A stretch of 64,000 bases of DNA from contig JAJEKV010000032.1 of the NCBI GenBank assembly GCA_021234155.1, positions 1,890,783 to 1,954,782 of the forward strand. The letters run 5' to 3'. The stretch comes from Isoetes taiwanensis (lineage: Eukaryota > Streptophyta > Lycopodiopsida > Isoetales > Isoetaceae). The number at the start of each line of letters is the position of its first letter. Position 1 is the first letter of the stretch. A program made the translations under genes and the position numbers. Positions 36,231 to 46,745 of the stretch are shown here, piece after piece. The notes under the pieces are model-generated. The model saw only the letters and a program-made list of their open reading frames with translations, made no database searches and was not told the DNA's origin.

Positions 36231-39150
36231 TAGTATTTAGCTGAAAATTCTCACAAGCAGGATCGTTTTGTACATGGTTGTTGCATATTTTATGCCACTA
36301 GATCCATTAACCCAACCCATATACAAATAGTGTTTATGCATGATCCTTTCTTCATTTAGCCTCCTCGATGTATTAACATATAAACAAAAAGGATCAGCTA
36401 TAGTAGGTGATTTGAACGGAGAGTCGGGGTAATAACAAGCCACATTGTTGTCGTGGAGTGCAACGACCAGGCTAAATGAACTAGAATCCCACCGTATGAT
36501 ACATGGCCAATGCATCATCCATGGACACCATGCATGAGTTGGAAGGCATGTTCTTACACTATGTGAATCATCTGACATGATAATTACAATGGTCTTGAAA
36601 ATATCCTTAGTCTAAGATTTACACGTTATCAGCCCAATGGTTCTAGCACGTATTTCGCTAATTCAGGAAACCAAAAAGCTACCAAAATGTAATTCATGGT
36701 TATTGGGATGAATCCAGATCGGAATGCATGCACCTTTACATTTGTTTGGATATGAAAATGCAAAGAAAGAGATTTTACCATTTTACACAACCTAAACTAA
36801 GAGTGAACTATAAATTAGCTTCAAATTATGCAAAGATATTGACCGGGATAAACTAGAAAAATATAACATGGGACAAGTAGCTTAGACAAGGGCGTACGGC
36901 CCAAAGTCTAGTAATGTGATGCAAGATCCTCAAATATACAAACCCGCGGTGAGGAAGAAACGATAGTAAAATGGTTTGACAAAGAATGTTTTAAAGCAGC
37001 ATGCTTAAGCGTACTCAAAGAGACGCAAGAATTAAAGTCTGGCTAAGAACACAAAGGAAAGTAGCAGTGCAAGGAATGGTTAAGAAACCATCAAGATATG
37101 GTAATGACAGAGCAGGATATAGATCCAAAAAGATTCTTTTCAATAGGCTCAAAAACATATGGAGATTTGCCACTATTCAAAGAGATGATCTCTTTGGGTT
37201 GGTGAAAGTCTTATATCAAAATTCCCCGTGGTGAACAAGGTTTTTCATTTAATCAAGAGAAAATCATTGCTTTTTACTGGTACGATGTGATTGATGCGCT
37301 AAGACCATGTGGCAAATGGCAAGTAGCATGACTCAAACAATGGCCCATAGAACTCTTTGAAATGGGGAGGATCTTAAATTGCATGAATTCCCTTTGGTGA
37401 TTCATGTAATGACGTAATCGGAAAAATGGGTTTCCCCGATGCATGATGCTTAAACAGGTCATATCTATTCATAAGGGTCGGTAGTAAAGTTAGCATGTAT
37501 GGAACTATTGGACCATTTTGGTGGAGTAAATGTGTTTGCAAAGTTGTTTGCATCTATGCTTTGAACGAAAATTGCCCTCATGGGCGTATAAAACATATTC
37601 GTGTCAGCTTGTCGTGTATTGTGTTTTAGAACCCAAATTCATTCCCACTCTTTGGATCACGAATACAATCAGCGAAGCCTTTGTCTCAAGGTGCAACAGC
37701 CGGTAATTAAAGATTTTCTTGCTCTTTATAGATCTCTACAAAAGCCTTTTGATACAGCTAAGAGAACTGATCTGCCTACAAAGCTGGAAATGTTCAACCG
37801 TATTAGAACTTTATCATGCACTTTGTATGACAGAGTACTAGTAGAACTATCCCTTCCATTTGCTGTACGTATATAGAATATTTATTGGAGTAAAGGTTTC
37901 CTGTTTCACTCTTTAGGATTGTTTATAGATGAACTAGAAAAGTTGGATGTATGCCATTCTTGGGGCCCCGTGATTTAATTGGGGAGGTATGTTCATACTC
38001 TTTGATTTTGCCGGCGACATTGTATTAGTTTCAAGGAATGCAAATTGCCAGCAACGACGCTTAGATATGTTATGTGCCTCAGGAACAAAAAGCATGAAGA
38101 TCAATCCCCGAAAAGTCAAAGATAATGGTGCTAGGAGGTAGGATACCATCCATCTCAGATGCGTGTGGTGCTCCACTTGAACAAGCAACGTAATATAAAT
38201 ATTTGGGAATAGAAGTGGATGAATAATTATAAGTGGGACATTGGCAGCTCCAAAACGCAGACGGTGGTCTCGTGGCATTTTATAAAGGATAAATAGCAGT
38301 AAGGTCACAATTTTGGAGACATGATTAAAGAAACTTCGGGATACAAATAAAAACAGCTTGTTCTTTATGTGGAAGTCCGGTTTGGGGCCAAACTGCTCAA
38401 AGGTGGAGAGACATAGAGAAGATACAAAAAGATTTTTAATAGATGAATTAAGAGTTAAGGTGCAAACCCATATTGTATGTCACTGGTCGGTTTACTACCT
38501 CCTTGAAGTTGAGGCATTATGCGTAACCATCTCATATGTTGGGACCGAGTCCAAGCCATGGACCCGTGACGGCTACTATATCAGCCCTTGTGCATAGCAA
38601 TAAAAAGGTGTGGTTGGATGATGATGCCTATTCCAAGATCCCAAAAAATTTGAAGAAATACATGATTGCGTAATGCATCGATGCATTCAAGAATTGTGAA
38701 GTAGATGATTAATCACGGAAAACCAGGTTTTACCTTGGTCGGTGATAAATGATCTATCTGAGTATAAAGAATAAATTTCATCTAATTTCAATGCATGAGG
38801 TAAGAAAACGATGCTTATCTCAAGCAAGAATGAGCGGTTCCGGTCTCTCAAGTTGTTGACTTAAGAGCACGATTCTTGAAATGCTCAAAGATATGAATGG
38901 GGTTGAATTATATGATATTACAAATTTTCAACACTTGGTGAACTCTTTGGTGTTGTACCTGCACATTCCTATCTTAGAGATATTTTTAAAGAGAGAGAAG
39001 AGATAAGTGAACTTTTCACCCTTATGAGTAATTTTGACAAGACTAAGTGCCAAATAGATCTGTACTCTTTTGCCATAGAGGCCTGGGGGCCTAAATGACT
39101 TGATCAATAAATTAAATTAAATAAGATAGTAGATAGATAAATAGCACTTC
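36230..39150 (+). mobile_element. Degraded LINE (non-LTR retrotransposon), endonuclease and reverse transcriptase
   Basis: Motifs occur in the canonical order but in shifting frames. The apurinic endonuclease-type piece ends in GDLNGESG (36362-36433) and is followed by LTLCESSDMI (near 36550). Then come KWFDKECFKAA (36968-37000), the RT block LYRSLQKPFDTAKRTDL (37718 onward), FAGDIVLVSRN in place of F/YADD (38007-38040), YKYLGIEVDE (38194-38223), CGSPVWG (38368-38388) and LLEVEALC near 38500. Near 39100 to 39150 the sequence turns into AATTAAATTAAATAAG and GATAGATAA, a simple-sequence tail rather than a plain poly(A). Several stops and a D-to-G change in the RT active site show that it is inactive. 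Its tail ends about 310 bp beyond the GnTI stop codon. Confidence 0.75.
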
Positions 39151-39464
39151 CTTAATGCTTCTATACCTAGTTATGGTAGCATCCTAGGCTGTGGACATCC
39201 TATAGGAACATATGATTCAGCCTCCTGCGTGGTCCCAGAGGGACAAACCTCTCTTGAGCTCTCCCCTTAACTATTGTTTTCTCGCGAATCCCTAGCTTTG
39301 GGGCCCAACGCCACCGTGTTCATACCAATGCAACTGCTTTACATTGCTCTAATCATGCGCATTACATAATGAGCCTAACTACCTTCTATAAAGTAACTTA
39401 CCAAGTACTAGATCTCAGAGAATATATAATAAAATATAAGGAACAAAACATATTGTACATCTTA

Positions 39465-42400
39465 TCAGAGTAACATAGTAACATTTCTGTCCAATCCAAG
39501 CTGCTTCAAAGAATCGCTACTAACAAGAAAAATACGTCTAGATGTCTGCCATCTAAAAACTACGACCCCCATGTAATTTTCGTTCTTGGTAATTCATTCC
39601 TAAACATTACAGGGTCAATATTCAATCAGAAAATGATTTATACCACATATCAATTCCTTGGAAATAACAAGTAATAACCAAAAGCAGTACCTTCCACTCA
39701 GCAAAAATGCCAAACTGTCGTGCAATGTTCTGAAAGGATCTCTCACTGTCATACTCAATTCGTACATCACCATCTATATTATAGGACTTCGAAGCATCTT
39801 GAGCTGCTATTGGAAGAGCATTCATAACCAATGATCGGAAATGCTTTAAATAATTTTCCTGCATAAATAACAGAAACATCAAAGGATTCTCAATGTATAG
39901 ATCAATGTACAGGTCAATGAGAAATAACAAAAAAGATACATTTAGAAGGTAGGTTAAATCTTTAGTCGTCCAGTGTACCTGAAAGAAAAAAAAAAAGTTA
40001 AAATTTAAACATGCTTAAAATTGTAAGAAATTGGTTAAAGGTGAGCCCATACAGGAACGTCATTAAGTTTGATTGTTTCAAGATACTGCTTAAAATACTG
40101 TCCAAAGCTGGAGCCCTGGAGATGACCGTATAATTATCACTTAGAATAAATGACCATATCTAAGACCATTCCTAGAAAACAATCGGCATACATGCTCCCC
40201 AAAATTGTATGTTCGGCAGACTTCAGGTCTGATAAACTGACGCCCCTTCCGTATATCACGCAGCCTCAGCCAGTCATCCCAGTAAGTGTAACCATAGTTC
40301 AGGAGTAAACACAGAGCACAAGACTTACATAACACCCTAGACTGCAATTAACTGAAAGAGAAAAAGGATATGCTTTAGGCCAAATTGGGGAAAGTTCGTC
40401 CCAAAGCGACTTCTTGAGCATCCAACCTAAACCTGGGAAAAAGTCTGAGCGGTACAAAACCTCTGGACAAATGCAAAAATTTCATATATTAGCATATAAC
40501 ACATTGTATATATATTATACATATAACCACCAGACTTACCTGGATCTTGAACAAATTGCCGCTGTCCATTGTCATTCCACGATGACACTGCAATAATTGA
40601 GCTTCACAAAAAAGAAAAAAAAAAAAAGAGCTGATTTTAGCCTGGAAATGAAAGATACTGCAAGCACCCCGAAGATTATGCACCTGTCCTGTTCAAGGAG
40701 AGCTGCAGTAGCTTCAAAGTATTCAAAAAAGTCTGGCGCAAGCTCCATATCATCTGTATCACCACCAAGCATGAGCTATGTAAATATGTATTTGAACGTT
40801 ATAAAATTCAGCACCTTGTATGAAGGGGCAAAGCAAAGAGCATTGCTTAGAGCAGAGAATGCATGATTAGATTAGACAAAGACAAAAGGCATGCCCCTGT
40901 TAAAGAATAAGGCAAGCACAGAGCCATCTGATTGGAAATAATATTTGCAGCAGCACGACTTCTGGATATCAAACATCACAGGCCATGTGCATAAGGATGC
41001 ATCAAATTTAACTTGTAATGCAGTTGAAAGAAAATGCCACAACAGGAAAGAGCAACCAGTATTCCTCACCCTCTAAAATAATAACACGTGGAAACTGATG
41101 TTTATCAAACAGTTGGCCAAGCGCCCACTTATAATGCCCTGCCAGAACAAGAATAAGTTCTTTCCCATCAACAGAAATATTTTATAGGGGCCAGAAACAC
41201 GTACTTGCAATTTTATAATAGGCTATTATTTCTCCAGATCTTTCTGTCATAATTGGGCTGTCATCCAAATGCTGCAGCCAATACCTTATCAGGCATTAAC
41301 TAATCCTTGATTAGCATCTATGTTGAGCATATGTCTAACCTGTAAGTAGGTGAACTGTGGAGAGCTCTGCACCAATGACTTTACAGACTGATCTGTACCA
41401 TCCTGGATAAAGCCCCAGCAAGTTGCAAGTTATCTATAGCAAGGCATATGACAGCAATCATTAACAGTCTTACCTGTGAAATAAACAAGGGGAAACGTGA
41501 AGCCACAGGTCTATGAAATCTACAATTTCACCGTAATGCTATCAGAGCTTTTCAAAATATCAAAAGCCAAGCAATAAAGTTTTTTGAGTGCACATACTTC
41601 AGTACTGATTTAATGGTCCTCTGCAAATAGTCAGCACGGTTACAAGCCATAATCACCACAGCTGCCACGGGCTGTCACTATTACACCATCAGAGACAGAA
41701 GAATGCACACCCCAACAGATTGAGGTACTTGATCATAACATGTTTGTACCTCAGCACTGACATATTGTTTGGTTTCTTTACCTGGCATGTAAGCAAGTAC
41801 TCAGTACTAAAAACAAAACGCATCAAGGCTATTCACTATAGAGCTTGTTTCTTAAAAGCTACCTTCAAAGAACTCGACTCGTGTGGTGAGTTGAGCATTG
41901 TGTGTCTCCAGACGCTGCTTTTCCTCTACATACATAAAAGCCAACTACTTAGAAATCACAAAGATAACACATGGAATAGCTGAACTATTCCCAATTTACC
42001 ATACTTCAGTTTAACAACTTTATTCTATAGCACTTCTGCCTAAACACTAGTTGGGCAATTGTAGTATGACTCCTTTTACAGAGACAATACGTCTGTACAT
42101 CGCCCCTCAACACAGGTGTTATTTACTGCTGCCTCTTCTTCCTCTCTCAGTATGCATATCCCAACATAAACTTCATAGATCTCGTGTCATTGCAAACAGT
42201 TCTGCGAGTAGCATGTCACTGTAAGTTATTTGATGCTTAATCATAGAAGACTTTACGTTATTTGATAGTTAGTCAGAAGCTTTTAAGTCGTATCATCATC
42301 CAGTGGCTGTGGCACGACCATATAAGTTACTTGGGTAAATGAAATAATGTTTCATATTTATTTTTTTCTGTCAGATTTCAATAGGTAACTGAAAGAATGT

Positions 42401-42885
42401 TTCATATTAACATTCTGCCAATTCTCAAAAGTGTTCGTTCTGCCTAATGAGGTATCCAGCTAGTTGCAATATCTCGAGGGAGTTTGCTAGGTTGATCTAT
42501 TTCGGTACTCCAATACCTTCTAAAGCAACGATTTTGCCTTGTTGTGAACTTATTTGATCAATTAAACCACGTAATTGACTTGTACAATGATTTTCAGCTT
42601 CTACCTGCAAATGTATTTATTATGATTGAGCAGCCAAGCACAATCCTGCCATTTAAACAAGTCTTGACTTCTTAACGAGTCAGGTAATAAACTCACCGCC
42701 ATAGCAATGCGATCTGCATACTCGGACTGTGTCGCAAACAGCCGCATCTATCCAGTCAAGGAAAACAGTTATACCAAAGCAAATGAAGAAGCTGATTTGA
42801 CATTAGGTGTAAGATTCACCTGAACAACTAGAAATAACCCTGCAAAAAGGAGCAAAAGGATCCGCACGTCGAATGGACAATGCAT
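39465..42885 (-). CDS. CGL1 / GNTI: Alpha-1,3-mannosyl-glycoprotein 2-beta-N-acetylglucosaminyltransferase I (GnTI)
   Basis: Golgi GT13 enzyme that adds the first GlcNAc to Man5GlcNAc2, opening complex N-glycan synthesis. Eighteen exons join without a phase conflict: 42885-42820, 42747-42697, 42604-42517, 41925-41863, 41781-41750, 41671-41598, 41519-41474, 41402-41340, 41271-41205, 41138-41070, 40753-40684, 40601-40540, 40462-40372, 40285-40192, 40115-40053, 39978-39940, 39858-39691, 39584-39465. The product is 441 residues, near the plant family length. Residues 7-22 form the membrane anchor, followed by MRLFATQSEYADR and a coiled-coil stem. The catalytic domain shows VAAVVIMACNRADYLQRTIK, PLFISQDG, the metal-binding EDD at 206-208, SSWNDNGQRQFV, RSDFFPGLGWML, YWDDWLR (282-288), GRQFIRPEVCRTYNFGEH, and ARQFGIFAEWK near the end. 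Intron 13 is AT-AC. The last acceptor is uncertain, which may alter four to six residues. Confidence 0.95.
40286..40371 (-). other. U12-type AT-AC intron (intron 13 of GnTI)
   Basis: The exon ends CCTAAAGC and the intron opens ATATCCTTTTTC, matching the U12 donor consensus RTATCCTT. It ends GGTTACAC before TTACTGG. A branch-like TCCTGAAC lies about 12 nt before the 3' end, as U12 introns require. Only this junction keeps the reading WPKA-YWDDW, which is strongly conserved in GnTI. No GT donor exists at the 5' end. Confidence 0.85.
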
Positions 42886-42938
42886 AGCTGCGACACAGGA
42901 GCTGTTCGTCGGAGCTGCTTAGGGCTTCATTCTCGTAT

Positions 42939-42964
42939 GGCCCAGTCAAATGGTTATTGGCCCA
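42939..42964 (-). promoter_or_regulatory. GnTI proximal promoter: two site II elements and a CCAAT box
   Basis: TGGGCC occurs twice on the minus strand (42939-42944 and 42959-42964), with CCAAT (42956-42960) overlapping the second. They lie 54 to 80 bp upstream of the start codon. TGGGCC/T site II elements are typical of constitutively expressed plant genes. An AGCCCTAA box lies near 42921. Confidence 0.45.
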
Positions 42965-42985
42965 GAGTGAACCCTGCAAATTGTT

Positions 42986-43420
42986 TGAGCTTACGACCAA
43001 TAAGGTCCTGAACTGGACTTATAATTCGTCTTGGACAATTTTTGTAAAATGCTATAATGTGTCCGCTATAAAAAATAGTAGTTTTCTAACATATGATTCT
43101 AGAAGGTTAATTCTGGTATTCGTACTCAAATACGTATTTTGATGATGGTGGCACCTGGGCTATGTTTGGAAACCCACGGATCTCAGATACAGAGAAGGGG
43201 CATTCTCTTTTTTCTCGCATTTGGATTGGATCATGGAGTTCAGACTGTAGGTGTCCATCATTGAGGCGGATGCTAATTCGGCTACCTAAGGTGTCGATTT
43301 GGTTGCTTCAGGTGTCGCCAAGAAAAGCCTAGGTATTTTGCAAGTGATGATTTCTGATTCGGCATGCTAGTTGTGGATGGATGTTGTCTGCTATATGAGG
43401 TCACTGAGATCTAAGGTTGA
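42986..43420. other. Upstream flank of GnTI, nothing further recognised
   Basis: AT-rich at first, then mixed. No TATA box with a clear position was seen. The 5' UTR and distal promoter of GnTI are expected here. Confidence 0.3.
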
Positions 43421-43435
43421 GCCACCGCACAAGCA

Positions 43436-43585
43436 TTGTGTTACCCGGCCCCTCGCTTGTTCTTTGTTTCCTCAGTTGTTGATCATGCCTTTTGTTATGA
43501 GATCTGCCATCAGAAAGGGCAGTCGGGTGTCACCTATGGGCCCCTTCCCTCGCTCGGCTTAATCAGACCCTGGCCATGCCCACAT
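43436..43585 (+). mobile_element. Ty3/gypsy fragment: integrase zinc-binding end
   Basis: One open frame reads CYEICHQKGQ, then YGPLPSLGLIRPW. Gypsy integrases read C..CQ..K......GLL.PLPIP..PW directly after the HHCC zinc finger. The His pair should lie upstream but is not readable. The fragment is short and isolated. Confidence 0.4.
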
Positions 43586-43599
43586 GCCATGCCCGACCT

Positions 43600-44425
43600 T
43601 TTATTCTTCAAATTATCCTTCTAAATATCATGATTGTAGGTCTTAACAACTCATGATCTTTCTATTGAATCAAATGCACATTTTCTCTTTGGCTTTGTAC
43701 AAGCTTCTCAATGCTTCATTCTTATCTACTCCCTTTATTATTGACCTATTATGGTTTGAGTGCCATTTGTATCCTCTATACATTGACTGCTATATTTGAG
43801 TTCGCTCCCAATACATGTAACAATGTTTTTTGAATGCATTAGTATCAAGAGCTACTATACTTGTAAAATAAATGGACAATTTAAAAAGTATCGGTGTTAT
43901 ATTACTTCCAAAGGGAAGAAAACTTTTATTCAGAATATTATATTAACATATACATCAAAAACAGCAAAATTAACTCCATATTGAGAGCTTTAGGTTCTAT
44001 ATGGATTTTGCTACAAGTATTTGCCTTGTTACCAGAATACTCGCCTATGTTTTGCAAATTAAAATACAACCTCCAACAAATGGTGGTGTCTTTAATGATT
44101 TTTCTGGACATTATATCCATGTTTATTGTTACACATGCAATATTGGTTAAAGAAAATCATAGATGCTATTTTGTCAAAAAGATAATGAGTATGTCATTTT
44201 GCATATACATGCAAACAGGTAAATCACTTTTTGTTGGCATTTTTTTGCTGCCAATATGCTCTTACAGGCAAGCTTTATCCCATATGTATATTCAATTGCT
44301 TTAATGTACAAGATTTTCTTTCTGCTCATTTCTAACATGCATTATTGGCTCACTTAGATTTGAAAAATAAACATAGGCACAGATTTTGACTACCTTATTT
44401 ACAAGGACAAAAAGACTTAGTATTA
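43600..44425. other. AT-rich intergenic stretch, nothing recognised
   Basis: The AT-rich composition opens a 136-codon plus frame (43894-44304) full of hydrophobic residues without any motif. It overlaps a minus frame and is judged accidental. Confidence 0.3.
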
Positions 44426-44429
44426 GACA

Positions 44430-44515
44430 AGATTCTAGTTTTAAGAAAGAAAGAAAAAAAGAAAGAATGAATGATTTATCATTCAATCGAGACCAATCGG
44501 CCTGGCGTGGATACC
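44430..44515 (-). mobile_element. LINE 3'-end fragment with (TTTCT)n-type tail
   Basis: On the minus strand it reads GGCCGATTGGTCTCGATTGA, then ATGATAAATCATTC, then CTTTCTTTTT repeats. The GGTCTC-GA core and its place directly before a simple-sequence tail match the other LINE 3' ends at 49.95, 51.92 and 54.1 kb. Confidence 0.55.
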
Positions 44516-44757
44516 AATTCATGCATTTGGAAGTTGCAAAGAATACGTAATCATAGAACCGTAATGAAATAATAGAACACCCACTAAAGAAAGTTTATTC
44601 ATGCACAATTGATATGGCAAAGACCATTAACCACCCAACCGAATCCAATCAAGGGTGCAAAATACAAATGTTTCCGCAAATACAAAGCTCGTATCCGCTT
44701 TATTAGCCTTCCAGACTAATCTACTCTACCCAAGTAGCCACATCAAAACAATTGGTG

Positions 44758-45045
44758 CAGATTCAGGAAGTCGCTATGATGTTTTGTCAATGCTGCCATT
44801 ACTCTCATACCTGATGAACTACTGAATACCACTCATCTGGAAACTCGATCTGGAAATGGTTCCAAGAACTAAAGGTCGCCTAATCTGAAAGTACTGCAGA
44901 TTCAGGAAATCGGCTATGGCAAGTTGATCTCGACCTCCCTTGTCACGCTTTTGGCCATTACTCTCTCATACAAATTAATTATGGAATGTGCTGCCCCAAT
45001 CTAAACTAGACTGAAGCCCGGTTTCAAAGAACTAAAGGTCGCTCA
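44758..45045. repeat. Tandem duplication with a unit of about 140 bp
   Basis: Two units each begin CAGATTCAGGAAGTCG or CAGATTCAGGAAATCGG. They pass through GCCATTACTCTC and end AAGAACTAAAGGTCGC. The second unit carries about 20 extra bases in the middle. Confidence 0.75.
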
Positions 45046-45389
45046 ACGGAGTCTGCTGTCGAGATATCCAACCAAGTTTTGGTTCCCATTTATAGATCTC
45101 TCTCGCTAATTTTTAGCATTTTTAGCGTGCGCTTGCCTTTTTTTCTTAAAATATCTCCTTGCCTTTAATTAGATTATATGACTTATCATATGGGACATTA
45201 TCTATGATCTTTTTCTCCACCAATAATCATCCCAATGATAGTGCCTCGACCCCTTCCATAAATATCAATGGTCCAAATGCTATGTTATCCTATGCCCCTT
45301 TATATTATTAGGTGACCTTAGGAATAACATTTACATAGTATTTGCCATGATTTCAAATAACCCATTCGCCGTGAACCACTCTCCCATGC
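45046..45389. other. Intergenic, nothing recognised
   Basis: AT-rich DNA with no readable motif. Confidence 0.3.
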
Positions 45390-46004
45390 TTGCTCCATAT
45401 CACTATGGGACCCAGAAGGAGATTAGGCTTTAGATTATACCCTAAAGACTTATTAAGCATCTATCTACAAGATTCTGGCAACTCCTCTAAGGACGAAGCT
45501 AGGGCCTTCACGTCAGAGGTTTGGCTGACTCCAACAACCGCTAATATTAATGAAGTGAATACCTATTTCAGGATGGTTCCAGTTCTGCAACTTTGCTATG
45601 GAATTGGCAAATGCTTCAATTTAGCATGTTTTGGAGCCGAACAAGGACTCCTAACAAGGCAAGATGTGATAATTTTGTGTTGTTTCATGAAAGGGTTTCG
45701 CGGAATTTATTCTACAAAAAGAAAAGACAATCACCGAGAAAGGCAGACCGCTGCTGCTTATCGGGGTCTAATGGGTGGTTTGCACCTTGGAATGCTCTTT
45801 TCCATATTAAGCTTTCGTGAGAACACCAACAGCAAAATTATGGTTTACATCAATATGTCCGAGTCTTTCAGCTTTCAGGGACTCAAAAGAGTGATTTCTT
45901 TAACATTGTTTCCGAAGAGGCAGATCTTTTCTAGAAATACTACTGCAGCCATGGACAAGAATGCCGATACTAAATGCTCTCGCTTCATGGCATCTCCTCG
46001 ATAA
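45390..46004 (+). CDS. Unrecognised 204-codon ORF, probably transposon-derived
   Basis: This is the longest open frame in the window. No domain was recognised. Its first 30 codons overlap a repeat end also found, inverted, at 52.53 kb. Its last 30 codons (RNTTAAMDKNADTK) overlap a block repeated at 46.70 kb. Both edges thus lie in repeat DNA and the middle (near VWLTPTTANINEVNTYF) is unassigned. There is no sign of a host promoter or of spliced neighbours. A real protein is possible but not supported. Confidence 0.15.
   Translation: MLHITMGPRRRLGFRLYPKDLLSIYLQDSGNSSKDEARAFTSEVWLTPTTANINEVNTYFRMVPVLQLCYGIGKCFNLACFGAEQGLLTRQDVIILCCFMKGFRGIYSTKRKDNHRERQTAAAYRGLMGGLHLGMLFSILSFRENTNSKIMVYINMSESFSFQGLKRVISLTLFPKRQIFSRNTTAAMDKNADTKCSRFMASPR
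45414..45468 (+). repeat. Short repeat end with (ATCT)n tail, copy 1
   Basis: The sequence AAGGAGATTAGGCTTTAGAT, then ACCCTAAAGACTTATTAAGC, then ATCTATCTA. The same block lies inverted at 52528 to 52580, where the ATCT run is long. It looks like the 3' terminus of a retroelement whose tail is ATCT repeats. Confidence 0.6.
45925..45976. repeat. Direct repeat, copy 1
   Basis: TTCTAGAAATACTACTGCAG followed by CCATGGACAAGAATGC. It recurs 777 bp downstream with two base changes. Confidence 0.75.
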
Positions 46005-46690
46005 CCAAACAAGTACATACAGAGCAAGTGTTAGTGAAACCATTATGGCTCCGGGATTAAAACTCACTTCTTTCTCGGCTGAGAGGAAAACCCCCATTAA
46101 CAATGGGATCACTTAACCCATGCTAGGTCCAAACATAATAGATCTTGTACCTCATGTCAATTAGCCTTATTGGGTGAAATACATTACAAAGAAAGAAACT
46201 GCCAAAGACCTAAAACACATGATTGAATCTGTCTTCCATTGATCTTCATCTTGTGCTCAATCCCAAGCCTCCTCCAAATGTTTCCAATGCCAAACCCTAC
46301 ACACACAAAAAGACAAACCAAAGGCCACCAAGGCCATCCAACCACCAAGGCTTCCAACTAGGCACCAAGCTCCACTAGGCACAATAACTCTGCCTCAACC
46401 AAAAATAAAGGCCCTTAACAAGGCACACCGCCTCAACTACAGTAATAAAGGCCCTAAACTGTGCACTAGGGCTCCAACCAGCATGCTGGGCCTCCAACAA
46501 AGTGTTAGTTTGCAAACAAGTCATAAAAATGTGAGAAGGGTGGGGGATGGGCCAAACAGAGGGAGAAGGGTGAAGAAGAGAAAGTGAGAGAGCATCATGA
46601 CCTAAAAAGCACATAAATAGGGAAAAGAACTAACTAATCACATCCATATCCGCTTTCCAGATTTCTAACCTCGCCTCTATTCAAGAAAAC
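46005..46690. other. Repeat-type DNA, no gene recognised
   Basis: Between 46270 and 46500 the plus strand is dominated by CCAAGGC/CCAACAA-type words (AGGCACCAAGCTCCACTAGG, then AAGGCCC twice and TCCAACAA). This is a low-complexity tract with a loose repeat. The stretch from about 46540 to 46700 matches 48640 to 48800. Confidence 0.4.
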
Positions 46691-46701
46691 GAAGGAAAAC
46701 G

Positions 46702-46745
46702 CAGATTTCTAGAAATACTACCGCAGCCACGGGACAAGAATGCTG
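46702..46745. repeat. Direct repeat, copy 2
   Basis: TTCTAGAAATACTACCGCAG followed by CCACGGGACAAGAATGC. Partner of the block at 45925. Confidence 0.75.

Noticed and set aside
40597-40866. Plus-strand ORF starting in poly(A) near 40600
   Set aside because: It is antisense to GnTI exon 11 and the pyrimidine tract of intron 11.
42803-43000. 65-codon minus ORF over the start of GnTI
   Set aside because: It is in a different frame from the true start at 42885, which gives the membrane anchor and a good donor at 42819.
43894-44304. A 136-codon hydrophobic plus-strand ORF
   Set aside because: AT-rich DNA yields such leucine, isoleucine and tyrosine-rich frames by chance. No motif was found, and a minus frame overlaps.
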